Shown here piece by piece: positions 8,111 to 16,824 of a DNA stretch of 64,000 nucleotides. Origin of the DNA: Poriferisocius sp965200775 (GTDB taxonomy: Bacteria; Actinomycetota; Acidimicrobiia; Acidimicrobiales; Bin134); NCBI GenBank assembly GCA_965200775.1, contig OZ241383.1:1-64000 (forward strand), read 5' to 3'. The position numbers and the translations under genes were made by a program. The first letter of the stretch is position 1; every line of letters starts with the position of its first letter. The notes below the pieces were generated by a model, which did no database searches, had not been told where the DNA came from, and saw only the letters and a program-made list of their open reading frames with translations.

Positions 8111-9042
8111 GCCGCCGCCACCTCCACCGAACCGGGAACCTGTCGAGCCATCAGCGGGCCCCTTACGTTGAGCCAGAAAAACACCGTGGCAATCCACAGT
8201 AGGGCGGCACCGGCGATGTGCGCGCCCACCAGCAGAACCGGCACCCCGGTGAAGTACTGCACATACCCGATGAACCCCTGAGCCAGGGCCACACCAAACA
8301 CGGTCCGTGCCCAGAACTGGGCCTGTTCTGGGGCTCCACGCCGGCGCAGCCACCACACCGTCGCGGCCAGCGCCAACAGCAGCACCACCACCGTGGACCC
8401 ATGGATCTGGGCCACATCCCTAACCGCCACGTCGATCCGCTCGGCATCCTCGTCGCCGCCGTGCGGCCCGGCTCCGGTCACGATCGTGCCGGTCACGATC
8501 ACCACCGATGTGAGGACGGCCAACCCGGTCCCCACCCGGTGAGGGCTGGGCCTGACCAACTCACCACGGCTCTCGTCCTCTGAGGCTCGCCCGTAAAGAA
8601 CCACCGCATTCCACAGCAGCACCATCGACAGCAGGAAGTGGCCGATCACCAGCCACGGGGGCAGCTCGAACAGCACGACAAGGCCGCCCAGCAGGATCTG
8701 AGCCAGCACCCCCACAACCAGCCCCCACGACAGCCACACCAGGTCGCTTCGCCGGGGAACCCGCCAGTGGGAGCCCAAAATAGCGGCGATAACCACAGCC
8801 GACACCAGACCGGTGATGAGCCGGTTGATGAACTCGATCATGGCGTGGGTTTCCAGCGGAGCCACGAGCTGGTCGTTCTCGCACGCCGGCCAGTCGGAAC
8901 AACCCAAGCCGGAGCCGGTGAGCCGGACCGCGCCACCGCTCACGATTATCAAAGCCAGAAGAGCCAGCGCTCCCAGCGTGATCTTTCGGTAAGTGGAAGG
9001 GGAAACCCGAGGCCGGATCACGCTTCGGATTCTACGGGCCAC
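8107..9042 (-). CDS. ctaA: Heme A synthase (COX15/CtaA family)
   Basis: Converts heme O to heme A for the aa3-type oxidase encoded just downstream on the other strand. The 311-residue protein has about eight membrane helices and four candidate heme-ligating histidines: ETHAMIEFINR, VIGHFLLSM, AQIHGSTVVV and VGAHIAGAALL. The early GGAVRLTGSGLGCSDWP block is the family signature. The GTG at 9042 is chosen because it precedes the basic cytoplasmic tail by a plausible distance; further upstream the frame is open but would run under the ctaB start. It is transcribed divergently from ctaB, 93 bp away. Confidence 0.93.
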   Translation of the reverse strand: MARRIRSVIRPRVSPSTYRKITLGALALLALIIVSGGAVRLTGSGLGCSDWPACENDQLVAPLETHAMIEFINRLITGLVSAVVIAAILGSHWRVPRRSDLVWLSWGLVVGVLAQILLGGLVVLFELPPWLVIGHFLLSMVLLWNAVVLYGRASEDESRGELVRPSPHRVGTGLAVLTSVVIVTGTIVTGAGPHGGDEDAERIDVAVRDVAQIHGSTVVVLLLALAATVWWLRRRGAPEQAQFWARTVFGVALAQGFIGYVQYFTGVPVLLVGAHIAGAALLWIATVFFWLNVRGPLMARQVPGSVEVAAA

Positions 9043-9135
9043 CTGAGACGGATAAAGAGCCTGGCATCCGCAGACCCACAGGGAGTGCGAGATTCCTTGG
9101 CCTGCCCAGCGCCGAAACCGTACTCTGGGCCGGTC

Positions 9136-10038
9136 ATGGCTGTTACCCGCCTGTCTCCCCGCCGTCGAACCCGCACCGCACGGGCCTACGCATCGCTCAC
9201 CAAGCCCCGCATCATCGAGTTGCTGCTCATCACCACCGTTCCCACCATGGTGGTGGCCGAACGGGGCATTCCCTCGGTGTGGCTGATGGTGGCCACCGTG
9301 GTGGGTGGCACGCTGGCAGCCGGCGGAGCCAACGCCATCAACATGTACGTCGACCGCGACATCGACCGGCTCATGGAACGCACCCGGAACCGTCCCCTGG
9401 TCACCGGGGAGATCGTCCCCCACCGGGCGCTGGTGTTCGCCATCACGCTGGAGGTGCTGGCTTTCGCCTGGCTGTGGGTGTTTGTGAACCTGCTCAGCGC
9501 GGTGCTGGCCCTGTCGGCCACAGCGTTCTACGTGTTCGTGTACACGCTGTGGCTCAAACGCACCTCAACCCGCAACATCATCATCGGCGGGGCGGCCGGA
9601 GCGGTGCCTGTTCTGGTGGGTTGGGCCGCAGTCACTAACAGCCTGGACTGGGCCCCGCTGGTGCTGTTCGGGCTCATCTTCTACTGGACCCCGCCCCACT
9701 TCTGGGCTCTTGCCATCCGCTACCGCGACGACTACCAAGCCGCCGACGTACCCATGCTCCCGGCAGTGGCCGGCATCCGCACCACTGCGGTTCGGATCAT
9801 GGGCTACACCGTGGTGCTGTGGGCCCTATCGGTGCTGTTCGGCGCGGTGGGCGAGATGGGGCTGGTGTACCTCATCAGCGCCGTCGTGCTCGGTGCCGGG
9901 TTCATGCTGTTGGCCGTGCAGGTGTGGCGCACCCAGACGACCTCCTCGGCCATGAAGCTGTTCTCTTACTCCATCACCTACATCACCCTGTTGTTCTCGG
10001 CGATGGTGGTCGACCAGGTGGCCCGCACCGGAGTGTGA
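9136..10038 (+). CDS. ctaB: Protoheme IX farnesyltransferase (heme O synthase)
   Basis: A UbiA-family polytopic prenyltransferase of 300 residues that adds farnesyl to protoheme. The first Asp-rich motif is NMYVDRDIDRLMERT (diphosphate/Mg binding), followed by RNRPLVTG; the second conserved loop is YRDDYQAADVPMLP. About nine membrane helices are visible. The ATG at 9136 is chosen over an upstream open frame that is antisense to ctaA. With the divergent ctaA it supplies heme A for the oxidase genes downstream. Confidence 0.95.
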   Translation: MAVTRLSPRRRTRTARAYASLTKPRIIELLLITTVPTMVVAERGIPSVWLMVATVVGGTLAAGGANAINMYVDRDIDRLMERTRNRPLVTGEIVPHRALVFAITLEVLAFAWLWVFVNLLSAVLALSATAFYVFVYTLWLKRTSTRNIIIGGAAGAVPVLVGWAAVTNSLDWAPLVLFGLIFYWTPPHFWALAIRYRDDYQAADVPMLPAVAGIRTTAVRIMGYTVVLWALSVLFGAVGEMGLVYLISAVVLGAGFMLLAVQVWRTQTTSSAMKLFSYSITYITLLFSAMVVDQVARTGV

Positions 10039-10180
10039 AGGGAACGGCGATGCTGTTTGCTCCGACGTTTGATGCCGATTGCCGCCGATGGTCGGTGCGC
10101 GTTGGGCAGAGTTGTTTGATGCGAAATACGGCTGGGGCGGTGTGTAGAGTTTCGTCGCACCCCCGCCTTCTTGGAGCGCG

Positions 10181-11866
10181 ATGACCCTCACCGACACGAG
10201 GCCAGAACAAGAAGCGGTCGCGGCAGGCGACGACTCCGGGCCGGCGACCCAGTCGTCGGCCGATCAGTGGACCCCGCCCACCGGTTTGGCAGGCATCCTC
10301 AGCACCGGCGACCACCGGGTGATCGGTCGGTTGTACGTGATCTTCGCCCTGGTGCTGTCGGGCCTGGCTCTCACCCTCGGAGTGTTGCTGGGCATCGAGC
10401 AAGCCGACATCGACGGGGGCTTCGGAGTTTTCGGCCAGGCCAACGAGGTCTTCCAGGTATTCGGCCTGTACCGCACCACCCTGATCCTCTGCGGGCTGGT
10501 GCCCTTATTCCTGGGACTGGCCACCGTGGTCGTCCCCCGCCAGCTCGGCGCTTCCTCGGTCGCCTTCCCCCGTGCGGCGGCGGCGGCGTTTTGGACCTGG
10601 CTGGTCGGCGCGGTCACCCACATAGTCGCCACCTTCTCCTACGGCGGTCTCGGTTCGCTCGACGCCGGAGCTGCCCGAGGCCAGTCGGTCGAACTCACAG
10701 TGCTCTCGCTGGGCGTAATCGGGCTGGCCCTTCTGGCCGGAGCCGGGGTCATCTTCGTCACCCTGGTGACCCAGCGCCCCGCCGGGATGGACCTACTGCA
10801 AGTGCCGGCGTTCTCGTGGTCGATGCTGGTGGCCACCGGAGTTTGGCTGTTCTCGCTGCCGGTGTTGCTGGCCAACCTGGTCATCTCCTGGGTGGACATG
10901 CGGGGGGCCGACGCCCTCAAGTTCGGGACCGGAGAAGGCGTCTACGAGCAGGTCGCCTGGGCGTTCGACGCCCCTCAGGTGTACGCCTGGGTCATCCCCC
11001 TCCTCGGCATAGTGGCCGAGGTGTTCACCGCCGCTCACCGCAGCCGTCCCCAGATGTTCGAGCCCATGGCCACAATCATCGGCATCTTCGGGTTCCTCTC
11101 CTTCGGGGCCTGGGCCCAGAGCTTCTTCGACAGCGCCGACCCCACGGCCGCCGATGCCCACGTCGTCACCAACGAGGTCGTGTTCACCTCCTTCGCCCTG
11201 GCCATCGCAGTGGCAACCCTGGCGTTCAGCGGATGGCTGGCGTTCAACGCGTTCACCGCCGGGCAGCGTCCCCAGGTCACCCCCCAGTTCGCATTGGTGG
11301 TGGCCTCCGGGGCTCTGTTGACCGCCGCAGTTGTTGCCGGGGTGCTGCGGGTGGCCGAACCGGCGCTGGGCGTGTTGCGGGAGTTCGACGACGACCTCTG
11401 GCGGGGATTCTTCGATGCCATGGACGATCTTGAAGGCTCCACCCTGGTCAACGGGATCATGAACTTCGCCGTGCTGGGTGGGATCCTGGCCGCGGTGGGG
11501 GGCCTCTACCACTGGGGACCGCGGCTGATCGGCCGGCCCCTCAGCGTCTCGCTCGGGTTCCTCTCGGTGCTGCCACTGGTCGGGGGGGCGATTCTGATGG
11601 GGGCAACCGACGTGCTGGCCGGGTTCTTCGATCAACCGGCCCGGCCCTTCGCCGTCGGCAACCCGCCCTACTCGCCCGGACGGTTCGACCAGATCGACTC
11701 CCTCGGTTTCGTCGAGTTCCTGAACGTGATCGGCCTCATAGGCGCCATCGGGGTTCTGGCCGGACTGGCGCTGGTGGCGCTGAACGTGGCCAAGAGCCTC
11801 AACCAGCCCGCCATGGCCGAGGCCGATCTGGTGGATGCCAACCAGGGAGAGGGAGAGGAAGTCTGA
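10181..11866 (+). CDS. Heme-copper oxidase subunit I paralogue lacking all heme/CuB ligands
   Basis: A 561-residue multi-spanning protein that aligns with the subunit I of this operon block (14740-16824) through landmarks such as STGDHRVIGRLY (for FTVDHKRIGIMY), RQLGASSVAFPR (for LQVGARDVAFPR) and GGLYHWGPRLIGR (for GGFYFWWPKAFGY). The catalytic residues are gone: the helix II heme a His is Tyr97, the helix VI CuB His is Ala264 (WAFDAPQVY for WIFGHPEVY), the helix VII His pair is Gln313-Ser314, and the helix X HFH motif is replaced (GIMNFAVLGG). The D-channel Asp is Ser126. Tyr268 remains. The intact frame and coupling to the next gene (TGATG overlap) argue against a pseudogene. A structural or electron-transfer-independent role is inferred; the function is unknown. 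Confidence 0.85.
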   Translation: MTLTDTRPEQEAVAAGDDSGPATQSSADQWTPPTGLAGILSTGDHRVIGRLYVIFALVLSGLALTLGVLLGIEQADIDGGFGVFGQANEVFQVFGLYRTTLILCGLVPLFLGLATVVVPRQLGASSVAFPRAAAAAFWTWLVGAVTHIVATFSYGGLGSLDAGAARGQSVELTVLSLGVIGLALLAGAGVIFVTLVTQRPAGMDLLQVPAFSWSMLVATGVWLFSLPVLLANLVISWVDMRGADALKFGTGEGVYEQVAWAFDAPQVYAWVIPLLGIVAEVFTAAHRSRPQMFEPMATIIGIFGFLSFGAWAQSFFDSADPTAADAHVVTNEVVFTSFALAIAVATLAFSGWLAFNAFTAGQRPQVTPQFALVVASGALLTAAVVAGVLRVAEPALGVLREFDDDLWRGFFDAMDDLEGSTLVNGIMNFAVLGGILAAVGGLYHWGPRLIGRPLSVSLGFLSVLPLVGGAILMGATDVLAGFFDQPARPFAVGNPPYSPGRFDQIDSLGFVEFLNVIGLIGAIGVLAGLALVALNVAKSLNQPAMAEADLVDANQGEGEEV

Positions 11867-12462
11867 TGGCCGACATTCCCATCGGGACCCCCCTCGCCGC
11901 TCCGCTGCCCCGCCCCCGCACCCTGCTCGTGGGCACCGTGTTCGGTACCGCCGCCTCACTCATGTACTTCGCCGCCCTCTTGGGCGTGTACCTGAAGGAG
12001 CGGGCCGACGCCCTGGCCGGCGGTGGGGAGTGGATTCCCTCCGGCGCCAACATCCAGCTAACCCAGCCCACGGTGGCGGCCTGGACCATGCTCATGTCGG
12101 TGGTCACCATGCAGTGGGCTGTGTACTCCATCGCCCGAGACGACCGCCCCCACGCTGTCATAGCCATCGCCGTGACCACGCTGTTCGGCCTGGCAGTGAT
12201 CATCCAGACCTCGTTCCAGTACACCGAGATGGGTTTGGCCGCCGACGAGTCGATTGCGGCCGTGCTGATCTACACCATTTCCGGGTCCCATCTGGCCATG
12301 GTCACCATCGGCCTTGTGTTCCTGCTCCTCATGACGTTCCGAGCGTTGGCCGGCCAGCACCTCAGTCGCCATACCGACGGTTTCGTGGCCGCTTCCATCT
12401 ACTGGTACGCCGTTGTATTCGTCTATGTCGTCATCTGGACGGCGATCTTCGTGCTGAAGTAG
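11866..12462 (+). CDS. Cytochrome c oxidase subunit III-like paralogue
   Basis: A 198-residue protein with about five membrane helices, resembling the genuine subunit III at 16817-17449. GSHLAMVTIGLVFLLLMTFR matches GFHGAHVTIGIIMLM, and the final helix IYWYAVVFVYVVIW matches LYWHFVDIVWIVIF. The conserved His and Asp of the WHFVD motif are replaced (WYAVV), paralleling the loss of ligands in the adjacent subunit I paralogue. The ATG overlaps the preceding stop by one base and follows GGGAGAGGAA, so the two are coupled and probably form one complex. The last 50 bases are duplicated just downstream. Confidence 0.75.
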   Translation: MADIPIGTPLAAPLPRPRTLLVGTVFGTAASLMYFAALLGVYLKERADALAGGGEWIPSGANIQLTQPTVAAWTMLMSVVTMQWAVYSIARDDRPHAVIAIAVTTLFGLAVIIQTSFQYTEMGLAADESIAAVLIYTISGSHLAMVTIGLVFLLLMTFRALAGQHLSRHTDGFVAASIYWYAVVFVYVVIWTAIFVLK

Positions 12463-12546
12463 GTCTCAAGTGTTCGCCGCTGTTGTATTCGTCTATGTCG
12501 TCATCGGGGCGACGATCCTTGTGCTGAAGTAGGCCCGAAGTGTTCA
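12409..12546 (+). repeat. 70-bp tandem duplication at the end of the subunit III paralogue
   Basis: Two copies (12409-12476 and 12479-12546, period 70) share the segment that begins GTTGTATTCGTCTATGTCG, runs through GTGCTGAAGTAGG and ends in AGTGTTC. The unit spans the stop of one gene and the GTG start of the next. Copies differ at about ten positions, so the duplication is not recent. Confidence 0.9.
12470..12532 (+). CDS. Possible 20-residue transmembrane micropeptide made by the duplication
   Basis: Because the 70-bp unit includes both a GTG-TTC start and a TAG stop, the first copy of the start leads into the second copy of the final helix in frame. It would give 20 residues, almost all hydrophobic (ending TILVLK). 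The start context is the same AAGTAGG-N6-GTG as used by the next gene. Whether it is translated is unknown; it may only be a by-product of the duplication. Confidence 0.3.
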   Translation: MFAAVVFVYVVIGATILVLK

Positions 12547-13376
12547 CCCCCGGCTTTCGATTGTTCTTCGGCTTTGCCGCCGCCGCGGTAGCCGCCGCCG
12601 CCATCTACGGCGTGGCCAGCGGCAGTGGCGGAGAGACGGAGTACTTCGCGGTCCTCAACGTCGAGACCTGGGTGGGCGTGCTCAGCCTGGGCTACAAGGG
12701 CGGGATTGGCGACCATGTCGGCTACGTCGTCCTGATAGGTTTCGCGGTGCTGTCGGCGTTGGTGGCCCTGTTCCTGGTCGCCTTCCGCGACGCCGACGCC
12801 GAGTCGGTGGGCGAGCTGATGGACGACGGCCAAACTCCCGAGCCTCAGGCCGATCTGGGTGCCAACTACTGGCCCGCCGTGTCGGCGTTCGGAGTGGGGG
12901 CCATGATCGTAGGGCTGGCCACCCACGCGACCATCTTCGTGATCGGCCTGGTGATAGTGGGAGCGGCCATCTTCGAATGGATGTTAGCGGCGTGGGCCGA
13001 CCGGGCCACCGTCGACCCGGTGGTCAACCGCAAGCTCCGCAACCGCATCATGGGCCCGGTGGAGTATCCGATCTCCGCCGCTCTCGGCGTGGCGGTGCTG
13101 GTGCTGGCCCTGTCCCGGGTGCTGCTCACCGTCTCGGAGTTCAGCGCGGTGATTGTGGCCGGGGTGGTGGCCACGGTGATCTTCTTCATAGCGGTAGTGT
13201 TCGCCGTCGTCCCCCGGATCAGCCGGTCGGTGATTGCCGGCACGGTGGCGGTGATTTGCGTTGGGGTGCTGGTGGCCGGTGTTATCACCGCCGCGATGGG
13301 TTCTCGCGACTTCCACCACCACGAGCCGTCCTCCGAGCATGGACACTCAGACGACCACCACGGGGAGACCGAGTGA
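12540..13376 (+). CDS. Polytopic membrane protein of the oxidase block, CtaF-like in part
   Basis: A 278-residue protein with about seven hydrophobic segments. The middle part (about residues 108-175: NYWPAVSAFGVG, FEWMLAAWADRAT) resembles actinobacterial oxidase subunit IV (CtaF)-type proteins, where a helical hairpin follows an FWP/YWP motif. The C-terminus is His/Asp-rich (FHHHEPSS, SEHGHSDDHH) and could bind copper. It sits between the ligand-less paralogue pair and subunit II on the same strand, so it may belong to either complex. The start is GTG at 12540, inside the duplicated sequence. No precise family is claimed. Confidence 0.6.
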   Translation: MFTPGFRLFFGFAAAAVAAAAIYGVASGSGGETEYFAVLNVETWVGVLSLGYKGGIGDHVGYVVLIGFAVLSALVALFLVAFRDADAESVGELMDDGQTPEPQADLGANYWPAVSAFGVGAMIVGLATHATIFVIGLVIVGAAIFEWMLAAWADRATVDPVVNRKLRNRIMGPVEYPISAALGVAVLVLALSRVLLTVSEFSAVIVAGVVATVIFFIAVVFAVVPRISRSVIAGTVAVICVGVLVAGVITAAMGSRDFHHHEPSSEHGHSDDHHGETE

Positions 13377-13412
13377 TGAACCTGCCATGCCTCCACCAAG
13401 GAGCGGTTGCCG

Positions 13413-14681
13413 GTGAGTAGCGGGCTCAGGAAGCTCGTCTGGCTGTCCAGCCTGCTGGTGACAGGCGGCACCATCGCCCTGATCGTGGTGAGCATCGTGG
13501 TCACCGACGAGCACCCGCTGTCCACCCTTTCGCCGGTGGGCCGTCAGGGGCGCGACATCGCCACCCTCATCAACCCCATCTTCATCGTGGCCGGTGTGGT
13601 GTTCTTCCTGGTGCAGGGGGCGGTGCTGGCCCTGTGGTGGCGCTACCGGGTGTCCGGTTCCGACACCGGCGATGGCGAGCACGGCTACTACGACGACGAC
13701 GAGTTCCCCGAGCAGGTTCACGGCAACAACCGCGTGGAAGTGGCCTGGACCATCGTGCCCACCATCCTTCTGGCCGTGATCTCGGTGTTCACACTGATCG
13801 CTCTGTTCGCCCTCGATGATGTGGAGGCCTCCGAGGAGGACTTGGTGGTGACGGTCATCGGCCAGCAGTGGTGGTGGGAGTACCAGTACCACCTGGACGG
13901 CGACACCACCACCGTTCCCGATTTCGTGACCGCCAACGAGCTGGTCATACCGGTTGGGGTGGACGTGCCTCTAGAGATCAAGTCCCGCGACGTGATCCAC
14001 GCGTTCTGGATACCCAAGCTCAACGGCAAGAAGGACGCAGTACCGGGCCGCAGCCACGACTGGGTGATTCAAGCCGACGAGCCCGGCCGCTTTCGTGGGC
14101 AATGCACCGAGTTCTGCGGCCTGTCCCATGGTTACATGAAGATGGTGGCCGTGGCCCTTCCATCGGCCGAGTTCGCGGCATGGAGAGACAACCAGCTCAC
14201 CCCGGCCGATGTCCCAGCTGAGGGCACCGCGGCGGCCGAGGGATGGTCAACCTTCAGCCAGCAGTGTGCGAGCTGCCACGTGGTCAACGGGCTCACCTCG
14301 GCAGCCAACAGGGGGGGTGCCGCCGACGCGCCACCCGACGGCTGGGACATCTACGGTGAGTTCCTCGGCGGCGATGCGGGTGCCTATCTGGACACCGACA
14401 CGCTGACCGCCGGCGCCGCTCCCAACCTCACCCACCTGATGACCAGGGGCACCTTCGCCGGATCGACGTTCGACCTCTACCTGGGAGCGGGCGACCACAT
14501 CCCCTACCTCGATCTGCCCACCGCCGGAATACTCAACCGGGCCGAACTGGAAGCCTGGATATTCAACGCCCCCGAGCGCAAGCCGGCCGACGCCAACGAC
14601 CTCCGGGGCATGACCCCCCAAACCAACCTGAGCCCCGAAGACCTCGACAACGTCGTGGCCTTCCTGTCCACTCTCGACTGA
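13413..14681 (+). CDS. ctaC: Cytochrome c oxidase subunit II with C-terminal cytochrome c domain (caa3 type)
   Basis: A 422-residue subunit II. Two membrane helices (about 10-30 and 54-76; a further hydrophobic segment at 108-134) precede the cupredoxin domain. The CuA site is complete: His196 (DVIHAFWIP), Cys231, Glu233, Cys235, His239 and Met242 (CTEFCGLSHGYM). The aromatic electron-entry patch QQWWWEYQY is present. A fused class I cytochrome c domain carries CASCH (Cys285, Cys288, His289) and a likely Met ligand in THLMTRG. GTG at 13413 is preferred to TTG at 13407 because AAGGAG at 13398 is then properly spaced. Electrons enter here and pass to subunit I. Confidence 0.95.
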   Translation: MSSGLRKLVWLSSLLVTGGTIALIVVSIVVTDEHPLSTLSPVGRQGRDIATLINPIFIVAGVVFFLVQGAVLALWWRYRVSGSDTGDGEHGYYDDDEFPEQVHGNNRVEVAWTIVPTILLAVISVFTLIALFALDDVEASEEDLVVTVIGQQWWWEYQYHLDGDTTTVPDFVTANELVIPVGVDVPLEIKSRDVIHAFWIPKLNGKKDAVPGRSHDWVIQADEPGRFRGQCTEFCGLSHGYMKMVAVALPSAEFAAWRDNQLTPADVPAEGTAAAEGWSTFSQQCASCHVVNGLTSAANRGGAADAPPDGWDIYGEFLGGDAGAYLDTDTLTAGAAPNLTHLMTRGTFAGSTFDLYLGAGDHIPYLDLPTAGILNRAELEAWIFNAPERKPADANDLRGMTPQTNLSPEDLDNVVAFLSTLD

Positions 14682-14739
14682 ATGTGATTGTGTCGATGAC
14701 TGCTGCCGCCCTACTGCTGATCGCTGATTGCGAGGGTCG

Positions 14740-16824
14740 ATGACCATCACCGAACGGCCGACCCCCGGCACCGAAGCGACCCTGGCCCTGCCCGCCGGCC
14801 CGCTGGTGACCCAACGCCCCCTCGGGGTGTTCACCCGGCCTCAGGGAAGCGAGGGCTGGCGAAGCTGGCTGTTCACCGTCGACCACAAGCGCATCGGCAT
14901 TATGTACGGCGCGGCGGCTCTGTTCTTCTTCCTTGTGGGCGGGGCCGAGGCCCTGTTCATCCGCCTCCAGTTGGCCACCCCCAACGGTTCGGTCATCGGA
15001 GCGGGAACCTACAACGGCGTGTTCACCATGCACGGCGTGACCATGGTGTTCCTGGTCATCATGCCCATGGCTGCCGCCTTCGCCAACTACCTGCTCCCCC
15101 TGCAAGTGGGGGCCCGGGACGTGGCCTTCCCCCGTCTCAACGCCTTCAGCTTCTGGTGTTTTCTGGCCGGCGGTCTGTTGCTCACCTCGTCGATATTCAT
15201 CGGCGGCTGGTTCCAGAACGTCCCAGACGGCGGCTGGTTCAACTACGCCCCCAACAGCGGGCTGCTGTTCTCCCCATCCAAGGGCATCGACTTCTACGCC
15301 GTGGGATTGCAGATAACCGGTATTGCCTCGCTGGTCAGCGCCATAAACCTCATTGTCACCGTGCTGAACATGCGAACTCCGGGCATGAGCTTCTTCCGAA
15401 TGCCGGTGCTCACCTGGATGCTGCTGGTTACGCAGTTCCTTTTGTTGTTCGCCATCCCGGTGATCACCGTGGCCCTGTTCCTGTTGATGTTCGACCGGCT
15501 GTGGGACGCCAACTTCTTCAACGTGGCCGCCGGCGCCGACCCTCTGCTGTGGCAGCACCTGTTCTGGATATTCGGCCATCCCGAGGTGTACATCCTGATC
15601 CTGCCCTCATTCGGGATCGTGTCGGAGATCATCCCCACCTTCTCCCGCAAGCCCATCTTCGGGTACCACTTCATGGTCGCCTCCGGCATAGCCATCGGTT
15701 TCATGGGATGGGGAGTGTGGGCCCACCACATGTTCACCTCCGGTCTGGGCCCGCTGTCGGTGGCCGCTTTCTCGGTGTCCACCATGTTCATCGCCGTTCC
15801 CACAGGGGTGAAGATCCTGAACTGGCTGGCCACCATGTACCGGGGACGGCTGCGATTTACCACCCCGATGCTGTACGCCGTGGGCGTGGTGTCGATGTTC
15901 ACCATCGGCGGGCTGTCGGGGGTTACCCACTCCATCGCCCCGTCCGATACCCAGCAAACCGACACCTATTACATCGTGGCCCACTTCCACTACGTGATAT
16001 TCGGTGGGGCCCTCCTCGGTTTGTTCGGCGGCTTCTACTTCTGGTGGCCCAAGGCGTTCGGCTACAAGCTCAACGAGGCGTGGGGCAAGGCCAGCTTCTG
16101 GGTCATGCTCATCGGGTTCAACTTCACGTTCGGCCCCATGCACATCCTCGGCTTGCAGGGCATGTCCCGGCGCATTGCCACCTACCGGGCCGACGAGGGT
16201 TTCGCCTTGTGGAACATGGTGGCCACCATCGGGGCGTTCGTGATCGCCATCGGGGTGCTCATGTTCATCTGGAACGTGTACGCCAGCAGTCGGGATTGGC
16301 GGAGAGCGGGACGGCCCGATGTGGGCCCCGACCCCTGGGACGCCAGGGGCTTGGAGTGGATGACCGCATCGCCGGTGCCCGAGCACAACTTCGACGAGGA
16401 CATCGTGGTCGAACGCCAGGACGAGTTCTGGCACCGCAAGTACGGGATGGATGAGAACGGTCGGGTGGTTCGAACCGCTGCCACCGAGGACATCGCCCAC
16501 GACGGCAGCAACACCAACGTGCATCTGCCGTCCCCGTCCTACTGGCCCATCATTCTGGGCGGAGGACTGCTGCTGCTGGGCTACGGACTCATCTTCAACC
16601 TGTGGTTGGCCGCTGCCGGCGTGGCCCTGGTGGTGGCGTCCATGTACGGGTGGATTCTGGAACCCGCCGACGACCCCGATGCCGGCGGGCACCACGATGA
16701 TCACGACGACCACGGAGGGGACGACCACGGCGACCCCGGCACCAACGGCGGTCCCAGTGGCAACGGCGACCACGCTGCCGCCGAGTCGTCAACCGAGATC
16801 GAGGAGGCAGTGACCGTTGGCTGA
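14740..16824 (+). CDS. ctaD: Cytochrome c oxidase subunit I with fused C-terminal membrane domain
   Basis: The catalytic subunit of the aa3-type oxidase, 694 residues. All ligands are present: His98 (TMHGVTMVF) and His417 for heme a, His280, His329 and His330 for CuB, and His415 for heme a3 (VAHFHYV). The Glu282-Tyr284 motif GHPEVY, Asp127, Asn134 and Lys358 mark an A1-type enzyme with D and K channels. After the normal core (to about 530) comes a linker and an extra helical pair beginning SYWPIILGGGLLLLGYGL (601-642), then a His/Asp-rich tail. That domain resembles the small subunit IV-type hairpin, so subunits appear fused. ATG 14740 is used rather than the in-frame TTG at 14728. Confidence 0.96.
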   Translation: MTITERPTPGTEATLALPAGPLVTQRPLGVFTRPQGSEGWRSWLFTVDHKRIGIMYGAAALFFFLVGGAEALFIRLQLATPNGSVIGAGTYNGVFTMHGVTMVFLVIMPMAAAFANYLLPLQVGARDVAFPRLNAFSFWCFLAGGLLLTSSIFIGGWFQNVPDGGWFNYAPNSGLLFSPSKGIDFYAVGLQITGIASLVSAINLIVTVLNMRTPGMSFFRMPVLTWMLLVTQFLLLFAIPVITVALFLLMFDRLWDANFFNVAAGADPLLWQHLFWIFGHPEVYILILPSFGIVSEIIPTFSRKPIFGYHFMVASGIAIGFMGWGVWAHHMFTSGLGPLSVAAFSVSTMFIAVPTGVKILNWLATMYRGRLRFTTPMLYAVGVVSMFTIGGLSGVTHSIAPSDTQQTDTYYIVAHFHYVIFGGALLGLFGGFYFWWPKAFGYKLNEAWGKASFWVMLIGFNFTFGPMHILGLQGMSRRIATYRADEGFALWNMVATIGAFVIAIGVLMFIWNVYASSRDWRRAGRPDVGPDPWDARGLEWMTASPVPEHNFDEDIVVERQDEFWHRKYGMDENGRVVRTAATEDIAHDGSNTNVHLPSPSYWPIILGGGLLLLGYGLIFNLWLAAAGVALVVASMYGWILEPADDPDAGGHHDDHDDHGGDDHGDPGTNGGPSGNGDHAAAESSTEIEEAVTVG

